From positions 29,313,673 to 29,377,672 of the forward strand of contig CM034610.1 in assembly GCA_020091685.1 (NCBI GenBank): a stretch of DNA of 64,000 nt, written 5' to 3'. The stretch is from Lutjanus erythropterus. Lineage: Eukaryota; Chordata; Actinopteri; Lutjaniformes; Lutjanidae. The notes below the pieces were generated by a model that searched no databases, was not told the origin of the DNA, and saw nothing but the letters and a program-made list of their open reading frames with translations. Both the position numbers and the translations under genes were made by a program. Shown one piece after another: positions 35,071 to 46,883 of this stretch (the stretch's first letter is position 1; the number at the start of each line of letters is the position of its first letter).

Positions 35071-38000
35071 ATTTATTATTTTAGTAATGGAACACCTACT
35101 TTTCTGTTTCCTTTTGTGGTGCAGGGAGCCTTTGTGGTTGTTGTGAATGAACTGATTTTTGGTGAATGTAATTGTGTGTCCATTTACTGGTCGGTTATTA
35201 TTAATTATTTTTATTCCTCATGATTATTTTGTGGTCTTTTTGTTGCCTTTATTGAAGAGCTGATAATTCAGCGACAGGCAGGATGGGAGAGAGACAGAGA
35301 GATGAGTGTCATTATTCCATTTTTCTTAATAATTGAATCTTGGCATACTGTCTGTCGGTCTGTTCTTACTCACTGACGTTCTCTGCCCAGAAACTATCCA
35401 CTTCTTTGCTCATTTCCTTCTTACACAGAAAACTGTGGTGTTTTACAGCTGACGTAAAACATGTAAAACAATGAGAATAAAACTGGCATAATTTTTGCAA
35501 AAAATCTTTTGTCTGGTTCTGAGTTACCGTTATTCCTGCTCCAGATTTGATGAGCTTTTTGTTTCACTTTCTGTGAACTTCCTATAACTGAATCCTTATC
35601 TCTAATGTTACTGGCTAGCTGATGTAAATTTCACAGGTGACTTGTTTGTAGACAAATTAAAGATTTCACACAAACAAAATATCATCTTGAAGAAACTGAA
35701 GTTATTTAAACCTCTGCAGTGTTACATGTGTGAAAAGAACGAAAGAGTTCATGTGGTTGTAAAAACTCTGCTGTTCTTCTGTGCTTTTAACTGAATGATT
35801 ACACCACTTTTATTTTCTTTATTAAATTCTGGGCATCTTATTACTGCACTTCTGGTCAATATTTTTGTTTATTTGTATTTTATTTCCAGTTTAAAATGTT
35901 TAAATCTGATTTTGTTCGATTTTAATTGATTTTATTTAGCTTTTTTTTTTTTTATCAGAGGGTAACTATAAATTTCAACATGGAACCTATTTCCAACACT
36001 CCAACCATCAGCTATGAAACAGGCAGATATGTAATCCTTATGAACAATAGTGCAGCATTAAAGTGCATTGATGAAAAGTGTTTTTACAACTGACAGGCTC
36101 AGATTGTTATTCTAAGTAGCTGATAACATTATGGACAGGATCCCTACTGAGAGTAACCTTTTTATTAAACAATAAGATCCTTTTTGTTCAAACATACAAA
36201 AATTAAAAAATAATAATAAATAAATAGATATAATAAATAAAAAGTTAATTAAATAAAATAGGGAGGGATTACAATAAAAGGATATAATACTTAAAAAAAG
36301 GAAGTCAGTCTGGATCCAGAGAGGTCAGAGTGTCACATATGAAACAATGGGCTGCCATCTGTTGTAAAACTTGGCAGATGAACCTCTTAATGAATGTTTC
36401 ACCTTTTCCAATGATAGAAAAGACATTAAATTGACCCTTTGCTAAGCCCAGCTGTGTCTGGTGCATGTCTGGCTAACTAACATTAGCTTTCTAGCTGCAG
36501 CCAAACTTGTTAGTTCTCACTGCATCTGCATTTGTTCTGTGGGGATTTGAGGAGGAGGATGTGGGCTGATGTAGATGCATCTCTCTCTGGCTCACTGTAT
36601 CAGGTCTAAGTTGGGTTAGCTTAGCTCTTATTCCGGCTGTCTTCCCGTGACCATCAGGTCCAGCTGGTCTGGCTGGTTGATCCGTCTCAAGGTCCACTGC
36701 ACTGATTGAGTCCCTGCGCTTCCTTTTCTCACATTAATGAGTGTATTTCTGTCATCTGTCATGCATATGTACCCGCTGTCTTTCAACACCTGACCAGTGT
36801 TTGCTGAGAGGTAAGCTAGCTTTAGCCTCAGTCTTTTAGGCAGCTGTTAGCTAACTTTACACAAACACTTTCACAGGGTTCATGTTTTCAAACGTGTCAG
36901 ATGGAAACATTAAAAAAGTCAGCTGGAGACTTCTCAGCTGATTCAAGGAGTTAGCATTAGCATTAGCTTACATCAGCCAGCCACACTTATGAAATCTGAT
37001 TTTGCGTCGCCATTTTGGCCGACAAAATACAGCATCGTCAGCTAGAAATGAGAAGCTGCTTTTGTTTACTTCTCTAAGGATTCAAAGACCTCATGTTTCA
37101 ACAGTTGTTCCCAATTTCGACGTTAAATCTGCGATCATAAACTGCATAAATGCAGCGTGAGAAAGAAAAGTTTGGCAGGCATAGCAACGATAAGTATGGA
37201 GGGTGGGGCTTAGCGAAATCAGTCAGTCAACCATGATGTGGTGGAGGGTGGTGAAGCAATAGCAAAAACATCAGAGTGTTTCTTGGTGAGAACGGCTGGT
37301 ATAAAGGGTTCCCCAAAGATGACTATCAAAGGGAAACGTCTTAATGTAATGTTCAGGGCTTTTCTTAATGCATTAACGAAACAAGCTCAGAGCTCAGCCA
37401 ATTTTGAACGAGAAAAAAACATGATCCGCTGGTGACAAAGCACATCTGTCACAAGTATCACTAGTACCTGGAAACCTGCAAAGCCTAGCTCTCATAAAAT
37501 GAACCCCATGCAGGACCTCTTAATCTTGGTAAATACAGGTCCTAAGCCAAAGGCACAGAGGTGTGTTTGTCAAGATCGAAGGAGGAATTAAAACACGCTG
37601 CACTTATTATTTCAATTTTGAAGAGCCTCATCAGATCACTGTCGAGCCCGGTGTGTCCAGCCAGGACCTGGAGGTTCAGGTACGACAGGCGAGCAGCCAG
37701 GAACAGGCTTTGTCCATCCTGCCGCCTCTGTTGCATCACAGCTTTTATTCAATAATTTCATAATGTTCAGTAATCTGATGTTCTCGTGAGTTTAATAAGC
37801 CATCCACGCTGCACGTCAGGAGGGGCCCCATCGTGTGTGTGTGCAGGAATGTGCCTGCTGAAATGAAAAACATGAATTTTCCATTGAGGAGTTCGAGGAC
37901 CTCTATAGGAGCTCACTGTATAGATACAGAGGCAGCAGCCTTCTGGGGAGTAACTGTGCCTCCTTCAGGGCACCGTATAGTTTCCACCTGTGTTTGGTTG

Positions 38001-38749
38001 TGGGCAGGTTCACATGTCAGGACGTTTAAGGTCTCAGTTTCCCTCCATGCCCCGCTCCACCTTCCCTGCCCCTCCCTCTGTGCTTGTTTTGTGGCGTTGG
38101 AGGGCAGGAGCAGGAAGCATTTGTTGTGCACAGGATGCCCCTGAATGCACTACTCCCTCTCGGCTAATAACTTTAACACTTCTTCTTCCCCTCGGTCGTG
38201 CACACAAACGGGGCATGTTCACTTCCTCTTTGGCAGTCACTTCCTCTGTGGTCAGCAGGCACGACGTTCACTCACTGAGTGTGTGTCTGTGTGTGTGGTC
38301 AGACATCTCAAGTATAGCAATTCTCTCTTATGCAAGCTGTCTTTCCCTGAGGGATGAGCAACTTATGTATTTTACACCTGGGTTCTGTTTTACAATTTTT
38401 TCTTGCCAAATATCTGAAATGTTTAGATTTTTTTTCAAAGTTTAAAATCATACCCGGGTATTATATTTTACATCGATTTTCAGCCCTGTAAACGTCCACA
38501 GATGTTTACAGCCATGTCAATGCTTTTATTTTTAGAAACAATTAATTAACACCATTATAGAGTTTGACAAAACCTGGTTTACTGAATGGTTAAATTAAGG
38601 CACTGTCTTTGAATTGTTAGGGGGAAATGTGGGGCTAGAGGAGGGACGGTTTAAGTAATTTTTCTTTTTGCTAAATTGTCTGTCTGAAACTTTTAGGATA
38701 ACAAGGACACTTTTTTTTTGCACTAGACAAACATTTTATTCCATCTTTT
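35071..38749. other. no confirmed gene
   Basis: This is an AT-rich stretch with A/T simple runs near 36180-36290. A splice-bounded open segment at 37559-37679 (plus) and several overlapping frames at 37833-38445 were examined. None has a recognised domain. Confidence 0.4.
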
Positions 38750-38809
38750 TTGTGTGGTATTTACTTAAAAAAAAAATCAAAACAGACACCAGAAATCACA
38801 GCTAAAATG

Positions 38810-39095
38810 GGTTCAAATTACACAAATTACATGTACAAATTTCGTACACAAATTGGCAACCACACCCACATATTCTGGATATGCACTAAATTAAGGACAT
38901 TTTGGGAAGAGGTTTCTGAGGCATTTGAAATAGTATTTAATCGAAATCTTGCTTAAGTTTCAAGGGTAGAACTTTTGGGCACTCCTGAAAAAAGCTGAAA
39001 AATATCTTTTACAGATATTATTAACAACAGCTGCAATTAAATGCATCACAATTAAGTGGTTAAAACCTGACTCCCGACATATAATATGTGTGTAT
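38810..39095 (+). pseudogene. L1-type LINE ORF2 C-terminal remnant
   Basis: One frame reads FRTQIGNHTHIFWICTKL, then RTFWEEVSEAFEIVFN and a stop. A second frame resumes as LTTAAIKCITIKWLKPDS before another stop. The H-HIFW-C-KL-FW block and the AAIKCITIKWLK block occur in this order near the end of L1 ORF2 proteins, in my knowledge of the family. There is at least one frameshift and one stop. It is a 5'-truncated fossil. Confidence 0.75.
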
Positions 39096-40790
39096 TAAGC
39101 TGCTGAAAGTAACATAAGAACTAAGGTGAACAAAAAAAAATTGAATAGATACGTCTAAATAGTTGCATGAAAAAGAAAAAAATAAGAAATTTTGTGTGGC
39201 ACGGATCATGACAGTGCATTCAGGCGTATGATGGAATGGAAAATTATGCATGTAACTTTTTCACCAGTTGCGATGTTCACTTTATTGTGCATTATAACAT
39301 TTATTATGTAGAGGTGACCTATAACAGACGGCATGCTCTGCAGAAACCAACCTGATGGGAGATGAGAACGTATTCTGGTGCTGAAGCCTCTCAGGAGCTA
39401 CACAGCTGCCGCCGCTGCTCCATTCATGTATTCAGTGACAGTGTAGTAATAATCACAGAATAATCACCGAATAAATAATTTAGTGGTTCTGAGTTCAAAA
39501 ATAGAGAGCAGCTGGATTTCTCAGTAAACAGGATGAAGAGTTTGTTGTGTTTCTCATAATTTTGGCCGTATAATTCCTCTCCTAGAGTCCAATTCAAGAT
39601 CCACAGTGTTCAGTTTGATCATGTTCTAAATGTACATAAAGACAGAAATATACTGCTCTATTTTTAATGTTGCATTTCAGTTCATTGGTTTGCTTTATTT
39701 TATTGAATGAATGAAGAAAGTAGGGAAATTTTATTATTGCATAATTTGACAATTGCAGCATATACATACTCAAAAAGAGAAATAAGAAAGTTGAGACACA
39801 ACTAAAGCATCGTTCACAATCAGGTCTTCACGCTGCACTATGACTGAAAAATCAAAAAAATAAATAGATTAAACAATCTGTATTGCCCTCTTTTCCATGT
39901 TTTTTTTGACAAAGTTAATGAACTCAAACACAAAAAAATTAAATAGTTTATTAAATACTCTTTTACAGTAAGTCATCATAAAGTCATCCAAATCCCACAG
40001 CTCGAGCAGACACCGTTTTCCTCCAGAATATTTTGAATCAACCAACTTCCCTTGGCAGAGGAAGACTTGCTCTGAAATGTGCAACCAAAGATCTTTGGCT
40101 TCTAGATAAACAACATATGATCCAGGACCAAAATTCAGTTTGATGTGCACATATACTGTATGTCCTCAACTCTGGCTTTGACGGAACAGTTTGAAACCTT
40201 TTCTTTTTTTTTTTCAAAGTTCAGTAAAAGCTTATTTTCAATAGAGCTGATATCACAACACAAATTATTCCTGCAGATGTGCAGCGTATCCACCTGTGTG
40301 ATTTTGCTTGCAATACTCTAAAACTGAGGCAATACCACAATTTTTGAGTTGAACATAAAGTTGGAGGTTATCAGAGATTAAACATAGTGTTACATGTACT
40401 CTTTCATAGCAGTTAAATTAAAATGATTGATTACACCAACTCACGCTTTTTTTTACAGGACAGAACTGATTAATTTTAAGAATAAAAAACAATAATTTTA
40501 TGTTCGGTAAACTTCCTAAGTTTTCACTCTTTATTACAATTAATTAATGTCAGTAATCAGTTGTTGTCTGCCATTTTGATTATTTTTATTATCTACTTTT
40601 ATTCCCCAGATTTGTTCTGTCAGCTGTTCTTCACTGGTTACATGAGACTGGCTGCATTCTCGTCTTTATGTGTAAGAAAAGTTAGAACCTTTAATAAATA
40701 CACAACCTGAGTTGAGGCACGCAACATTGTTTTGAATCAGCTTCTACGTATATTTCCACTACGTTGTGTTTTCTTTTTTCCTCTCTCCTC
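39096..40790. other. no identified gene
   Basis: AT-rich. A 93-codon minus frame (39869-40150) is open but unrecognised. Confidence 0.4.
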
Positions 40791-40830
40791 CTCCTCGTCC
40801 TCCTGCTCAACAGTAAATCAAGAAGGAAGG

Positions 40831-40868
40831 AATAACAGAACCAGGAAACATGTAAGCTACTGTACGTG
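40831..40868 (+). other. exon-like 38-base segment
   Basis: A very strong polypyrimidine tract (CTCCTCCTCCTCGTCCTCC) and CAACAG acceptor precede it. CAT/GTAAGC follows. It contains stops in at least one frame, so it would be non-coding or spurious. Confidence 0.2.
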
Positions 40869-41159
40869 ATTCCAGCACTGCAATATTTTGGGCTTTATTT
40901 TTTTTTTTTTAGTTCTAGGGAGATCCCTCTTTTTCAAAACTTCCCAAAAGGAAGTGGCATTACCATACAAGACGGTGACGTAAATCTGAGTCACAAGGAG
41001 AAAAAATAATAAAGAGGAATAAGACATGCTGCAGTTGTCACGTTTTCATTCATCAGAACAGGATCTGATAAGCTCTCGGTCCCGAAGTGATCATTTGAAT
41101 AAAAAAGATGAATGAGTGAGCGGGAAATCCGTGTGTCAGTGGGAAGATGACTTGTATGT

Positions 41160-41760
41160 AGATGAGGAGGAAACACGCCTCTTTCTCTTCCTCCTCCTGC
41201 TCCTCTTCCCCCCTCCAGCCCCATGCTTACACAAGCTCCACTGATTCATCTCTTTCCCACTTTTTTACAGAGAGGAGCAGGAAAAACGGCATAAACACTT
41301 CTGGGATGGGGGGAAGAGCGAGTGAGGACCGGGGAAGGGGGGGAGGAGGATTACAGGATGTTGTTTGAGTTTCAGATCCTGTTTTCTTCCCTTTTCCCAA
41401 GGAGCTGCTCTAACGCAGGTGCACAAGCAGACCTCCACCCACCTCCTCCTTCACCACCTCCACGCCCGCCTCCCACTGCCAAGCCCCGCCCTCACCCCCC
41501 CCTCCCCCTTGACCAAATAAGTGCAGCTCTTCCCCCCCTTTCTTTTGGTGGCAACAAAGCCTTTTATTGTTGCACGGACTTTTTGGCTTCAAGCAGTCTG
41601 AGGAGATTAAGGAGGACAGAGGGATCAGAGGTTTTCGTGAGGACTTTTTTGTCTTTTTTTTCTCGTAACAGGATGAAAAATATCCACTTGTCAGTTGTGT
41701 CTTACAGTTGCAGAGCCAGAGGCCTGAGTGGCTTTTCTTCTGCTGCACTCTGAGAGAAGA
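41160..41760 (+). promoter_or_regulatory. G/C-rich island with splice signals, possible promoter or noncoding exon
   Basis: Purine- and pyrimidine-rich blocks, an acceptor TTTCCCACTTTTTTACAG at about 41270 and a donor AACGCAG/GTGCAC near 41418 bound a segment with stops in the frames examined. C-runs at 41484-41509 give a strong quadruplex motif on the minus strand. No protein was recognised. Confidence 0.3.
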
Positions 41761-42248
41761 AAGAGTGGGTCATGTAAGGCTTTGTTGGATGATATTTACA
41801 GTCAGAGGCTGAGGGGCTCTGGAGGTTAAATATGCATTAAGGGCCCCTACATGTCTGCAGGCCAAGCCAACATAAAAGAAATTCTGTTTGTGGACATGAC
41901 AGGAAATAATAGCTGCTTTTGGTTACTTGGAAGCATAAATGTCAAAAGTTTAATGAACATAAAAACTCCCCACTCGTGCCCCAAGTCCAGCGCAAGAACC
42001 CAAACCAAACCTCACATCCCCCCGCTTCAAAAAAACTGAGGGGCTGCGTTTCATTATAAATCATTCTCCAGTTTTTTAAGTGCGCTGCTCAAAGAGTTTC
42101 CATGAGATCATCAGCTGTCAGTATAAGAAGCCAGTCGCTTATATTCTGAAATTCAAACCAGGGCACGCAGCAGCAACATGGCAGGCCAGGCGTGCAGCGG
42201 GGAAGCTCCTGCTGGGCTCCATGCAACAAAGGTGGCACGAAACCTGTC

Positions 42249-42290
42249 AATAATGATAATAATAATAATAATAATGATAATAATAATATA
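42249..42290 (+). repeat. (AAT/GAT)n microsatellite
   Basis: An ATA/AAT run with two GAT interruptions, followed by ACCTTATTTATAAAGCACCC, a LINE-tail-like motif. Confidence 0.85.
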
Positions 42291-42921
42291 AAACCTTATT
42301 TATAAAGCACCCAAAGTGCTATACAATGAAAAAATAGAACACATTAAAGAAAAGGAGACTGAAATAAACTAAAAGCCATAAAAACTAAACACAATAGGAG
42401 TGAAACAAAATAAAATGTAAGAAAACATAAATGAAAAAACATTTTGAGAGGGTAGGTTTTTAAAAGCAATGTAGAAAAACAGAACAGAAACAGTTTGCAG
42501 TCCCTGTCCTAACTTACAGCAAGAATATGTAACATTTCTGCATTAAAATGTATAAAAACACTAGATATTGTTTATTTTCTTGACTAGTGTAGTTATACTA
42601 TATTATCCCAAATGTTTCCAACAGTGTTCAAATGCAGAGAAATCCATAATGTATTCAAGGAAATGCATTTCCCATACATGTATCTTAGATTTTTCCCAGT
42701 GGTCATCCGTCATCCGTGATTATAAAAGATGGTTTCTAGTTTGCCAACAGTAGCTAGATGATGCTAGACTTTGCTAACAGTGGCTATATAATGATAGAAT
42801 TTGTTAACAGTAGAGTTTGCGAGAGATATGAGAAGATTAAGAGGATAAACTAGAATTCATAAAGTTACTTACTATCTTAAAACTTAATGTAAGAAGTTTC
42901 TGTAATACAGAATCTCCTCAG

Positions 42922-43020
42922 GCAGTCACTTGAAAGTCAGGAGACCGAACTGCAAACGCTTTATCACCTGTGTGCATCAGTTTGGACCGAGGATCAACCA
43001 GGAGGGACACTTTGAATACT
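42922..43020 (+). other. exon-like open segment, unidentified
   Basis: An acceptor ATCTCCTCAG and an excellent donor ACT/GTAAGT bound 99 bases. One frame is fully open for 32 codons, including PNCKRFITCVHQFGPRI and NQEGHFEY. No family was recognised and no partner exon was established. Confidence 0.25.
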
Positions 43021-44684
43021 GTAAGTGGCCAAAGACGCTCCATGGGAAAGTGCGTGTTGGGGGTTTTTTGGAGTTTGAGGTTTTTTACCTTGATGGGGGA
43101 AAAAAGGCTTAAAAAGGAAGTCCCAGCAGCAGGAAAGCAACACGTCCCACGGTAAGTGTTTATTGAATTAACAGGTGTGGCTGCTGTTTGTTCACCCAAA
43201 CATCAAAAGGTGAGTGTGAAGTTAATTTTGTCAGTTTCACAGAGGGATGAAAATAAAACTTCTTCTCATCAATCTGCACTTAAAATGGATGCCTTCATGA
43301 AAATATTTCAACTTTCATAGAAAGTGATGCAGACCAAATGTTCACTGTGATGGATTAAACAACTCAAGCAAGTTTCAAAAGTTGGCTTAACCATGCTGCA
43401 CTGAGGAGAGGTCACACATGACCACAAAGTTTGGACAGATTTTTAAAAATCAAAACATGTACAGCATGCAGCAGTTTACGATTTGTAGATCAAGTAAAAA
43501 CTTGCTAAAACCTGCACAAACACAGGTATGGTCCTTGAACATTTCTTCAGAGACAGATTAAGATACCATAATGTTTTATGAGGATTAAAATTAATTAAAA
43601 CCATTTAAAAAGATAAATAAATGAAAAATGCACATCTGGAAATGTCTGTCTTTTGTCAGTGATTTAAAGGTTTTCACTAACCTGGGAACTGACTATAAGC
43701 ACGTTTATAGTTATGTTCTGTGCATTCATTTATGTTGTTCGGTCAAATTTATTTGTTAATAAAAGAATTTATACACAACTTTTAATAAAAAATTAACAAA
43801 TCAGCCTCAAAATTTCCAGTGAAAAACAAACTGGTTTGTTGAAAAACAAACTTGTTTTTCACTAGAAAATGGTTTTCTGCATTTTCTGAAAACATTAATT
43901 CATTTGTACATTTAATCAGATATCCAAGAAATATGACTGTTTACTGTCACTTTTTTCATTTAAAAAAAGGTGTCAAATTTACCTGACTTGTCTTATTGAT
44001 AATGGTTACTTGTTTTGAGCTATAAAGTAAAAAAGAAAAACACGTAAGAGGTCACACACACTTCATATATCAAACTTTTATTCAATATTATGACACAAAT
44101 TATTTCAACAATTATAAATTCTGCAAACTAAGGTGAAGTATTTTACAGTATTCATGTGCATTTTCTTCAGCAAATCCTCTTGTTATTTTTTTTCCTGATG
44201 CCATGATATAAGTTTTGTTTAAATCACAAACTAGATATGCAAAAAACAAAAAGTGCAGATTTTCTATCCATGACTTAAATGAAGTTATATCAGTGAACCC
44301 TTGCTGGACCTTCAATACACAAATCTAAATGTTGCATAACAGTGAGACAGTAAACAGAGCCTCTAACCTCTGCTCACAGTGAGCTGAAAGTATTGTATCT
44401 CTGTGAAGTGAAGAGGGAACTCAAATGACGTTGGAGGATAAAGGAGAAAACACATTGTTGGAACATAAAAAAAAAACCAACAACACAGTTGTAGTGTTAA
44501 AAATAAACAGAGGAGCGTTCCAGTGACACCGGATAGTGTCGGACATTTGGAAGCAGCAGACTGGAATCTCAGAGACCCTGACCTGCAGACACCTGATGGA
44601 CACAAAGAGGACGGAGTTCAGAGGGTGTGAAGACAACCGATGGACAATCCTCCGGTCCTCGTCAATAATAAACATAAATGGATA
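43021..44684. other. no identified gene
   Basis: AT-rich. Short frames at 44112-44771 (minus) are unrecognised. Confidence 0.4.
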
Positions 44685-45265
44685 ACACTTTATATTAAGG
44701 TGCTTGTAATAAACATTAATTAATAGTAATAAGGCCCTTATAAGACACTTATTAACATTAATAAGTGTCAAGACAATATAAGTGTCATGATAGCATATTA
44801 AGCATGTTTATTGTGAGATTATAAGACATTTATGAGCAGTCTTATAAGAAACTTGTTAATAGTTTATAAACTGCTTGAGAATGTTAATAAAAACCTTATC
44901 AGTATCTGATGATTGTTTATAATAGCATTATAAACGCATTTATTGAGTTTAACCTATTATGTCATTGTGAAACCTTTACTAAGCTTCATCATGCATGTAT
45001 TAGCAGTTAATGATTCACTTATTAACAGTTAATTACACATTTATGGGTGCTGAATCTAAGGTGTGAACAGTGCTAATTAAGGTTAATTAATCCTTTATTA
45101 TGCTCTTATTAACAGTTAACTATGCATTCGATACCGATCTAAAGTATGAATAATTCTTATTAAGGTTAATTAATCCTTTATTATGCACTTACCAGTAGCT
45201 TAATGTAATAAGGGCCTTATTAACTATTAATTAATACTTATAACAAACACCTTAATATAAAGTGT
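44685..45265. mobile_element. long-TIR MITE, 581 bp
   Basis: The left end ACACTTTATATTAAGGTGCT is mirrored at the right end by CACCTTAATATAAAGTGT. The inverted termini extend through TTAATTAATA and AGGGCCTTAT motifs for about 60 bases with small differences. The interior is AT-rich with repeated TTAATTAAT/TATGCACTTA motifs. No coding capacity. Confidence 0.8.
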
Positions 45266-46870
45266 CAGGATTTTATTTAACTGTCTAAGAATGCAGGACG
45301 GGGGGTTGTTTCCAAACTGTAGGATGAACTTTGCTCCCTGAGGTCTGAGAGATGGTCGTGAAAGGAAGGAAGACGTTTTGTGGTGCAGCATAGAGCTAAA
45401 AATATCTTAAAAGTCTGAGTCTGAGAATTGACTTGAGAGGAGGAGGGATGTGCGTCAAAACACACTGCATACGAGAGCAGGTGGTGTGTGAGAAACGAGC
45501 TGTAACAGGTAGTTTGCTTTGTGGTGGGGCTCCTCACACACTCGTCCAATCAGCTCTCAGCTGTCTGTTTAGGTTTTCTCGGGCTTTGTTTTGCTTTTCT
45601 TAGCCCCTCACTCTCTCATCTTGCTTTTGTTTGCAAGGCTGTGCAGGAGATTTGGTGTTTTCATTTTCTATTTTTCTGCACGCATATCCTCACACTGTAC
45701 GTGCGTGCAGGGAAGTTCAACGGGTCCAGTTCCTAACCCTGAAGCAGACCGCTTCAGAGCTGCTGCGCTACGTGACATTTCTCTGGCCTGCAAAGGAGCA
45801 TTTACTGATCAAACACATCATTCGCAAGACAGAACAGAAATGTTGACCCCAAATCAGCCAGTTTGCAGCCTTTAGATCCTCAGGACCCATCAGGAACCTG
45901 CCAAGAGAGATAAGGCTTCAGTCACTTCCTATTAGTCACTTCTTGTTGTTTTTTTATTCCTTTTATTTTCTATTTATTTGTTTTTTGTTTTTAAAAAGTT
46001 TTTATTTGCATGCATTCATATTGACCTTACCAAAGTACTGCAACATTGTTACATAAATAACATTATCATAAAGTTATTATAAGGGCAATAAAAAGACAAT
46101 CAAAACGAAAAAAAAAGAACTGAGTAACTGATTTGGTGACATGTAGATTCAAACACATCAAGACATCTGATTTAAGAAGTTTGTTTTTGTATTTGTGTAA
46201 AACTGTTGTTATAAAAGTGTTTAAATGTCTACATTTCAACGTGTTGCAGGGACCTGTTCAAAGTTACCTTATTTAAGCTGCTGAAGCCAGCAGGTCACTC
46301 AAGTGCAGATCCCCTCCAGGCAACAGATGGTGAAGCACCTACTGCAATGCCACTGCAACTGACAGATGCAACCAGTGGAGATTTGCAAAGTTCCTCCAAC
46401 ATTAACATGACCTCCACACACGTTGCATTGAGCTGATTTCAAACCTGATTTCAAAGTGTTGCCATTTTACCGTTAGACGTAGTTGGACACCATTTTATAT
46501 GTTGCAGTTTGTTTAAACTCTTTGAGGTTCTTTTAAGCCCCCTTGTATGTCATGCTACATACCACCATCTTCTTCTTCTTCTGCAGCTCAATTCTGGTGC
46601 TTCTCTTCTTCTTCGAGGGATAAACTTTTGTCAGATGATGCATCATGACACATGAACGCTTTTGTCATCCTTTGATCGTGTCAGCTTGAACCTTTGGCTG
46701 CACTCCCCCTGTGACTACCAGAGGTACTGTGCTGTTTCTTCAGTATCCACAATCCAGAATGAACACAGAATACAGACAAAGGGCTCCGTCTGCACGCGTC
46801 ACTCTTTGTCCCCCTGAAATAAAAGACAAACTAAAACAGAGCAGACACTGAGATTATTGTGTAAAAATAC
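45266..46870. other. no confirmed gene
   Basis: Overlapping short frames at 45277-45875 on both strands and a strong acceptor-like CTTCTTCTTCTTCTGCAG near 46587 were noted. Nothing coding was recognised. Confidence 0.4.
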
Positions 46871-46877
46871 CTCTTTT

Positions 46878-46883
46878 TTTATT
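46878..46883 (-). promoter_or_regulatory. candidate poly(A) signal AATAAA, minus strand
   Basis: The minus strand reads AATTCAATAAAAAAAGAGG with T/G-rich sequence shortly after. Unique, UTR-like sequence lies upstream on that strand (46884-47950). The parent transcript is unknown. Confidence 0.25.

Noticed and set aside
34930-35223. 97-codon frame beginning MFFELHGTSAIYLQHIGKK
   Set aside because: This reading is carried by family C repeats (ending ACCACAGGTAAG) and recurs with the repeat, not as a gene.
37990-38445. 151-codon plus-strand frame
   Set aside because: Cysteine-, serine- and proline-rich composition with no domain, overlapped by several other open frames in the same GC-richer patch.
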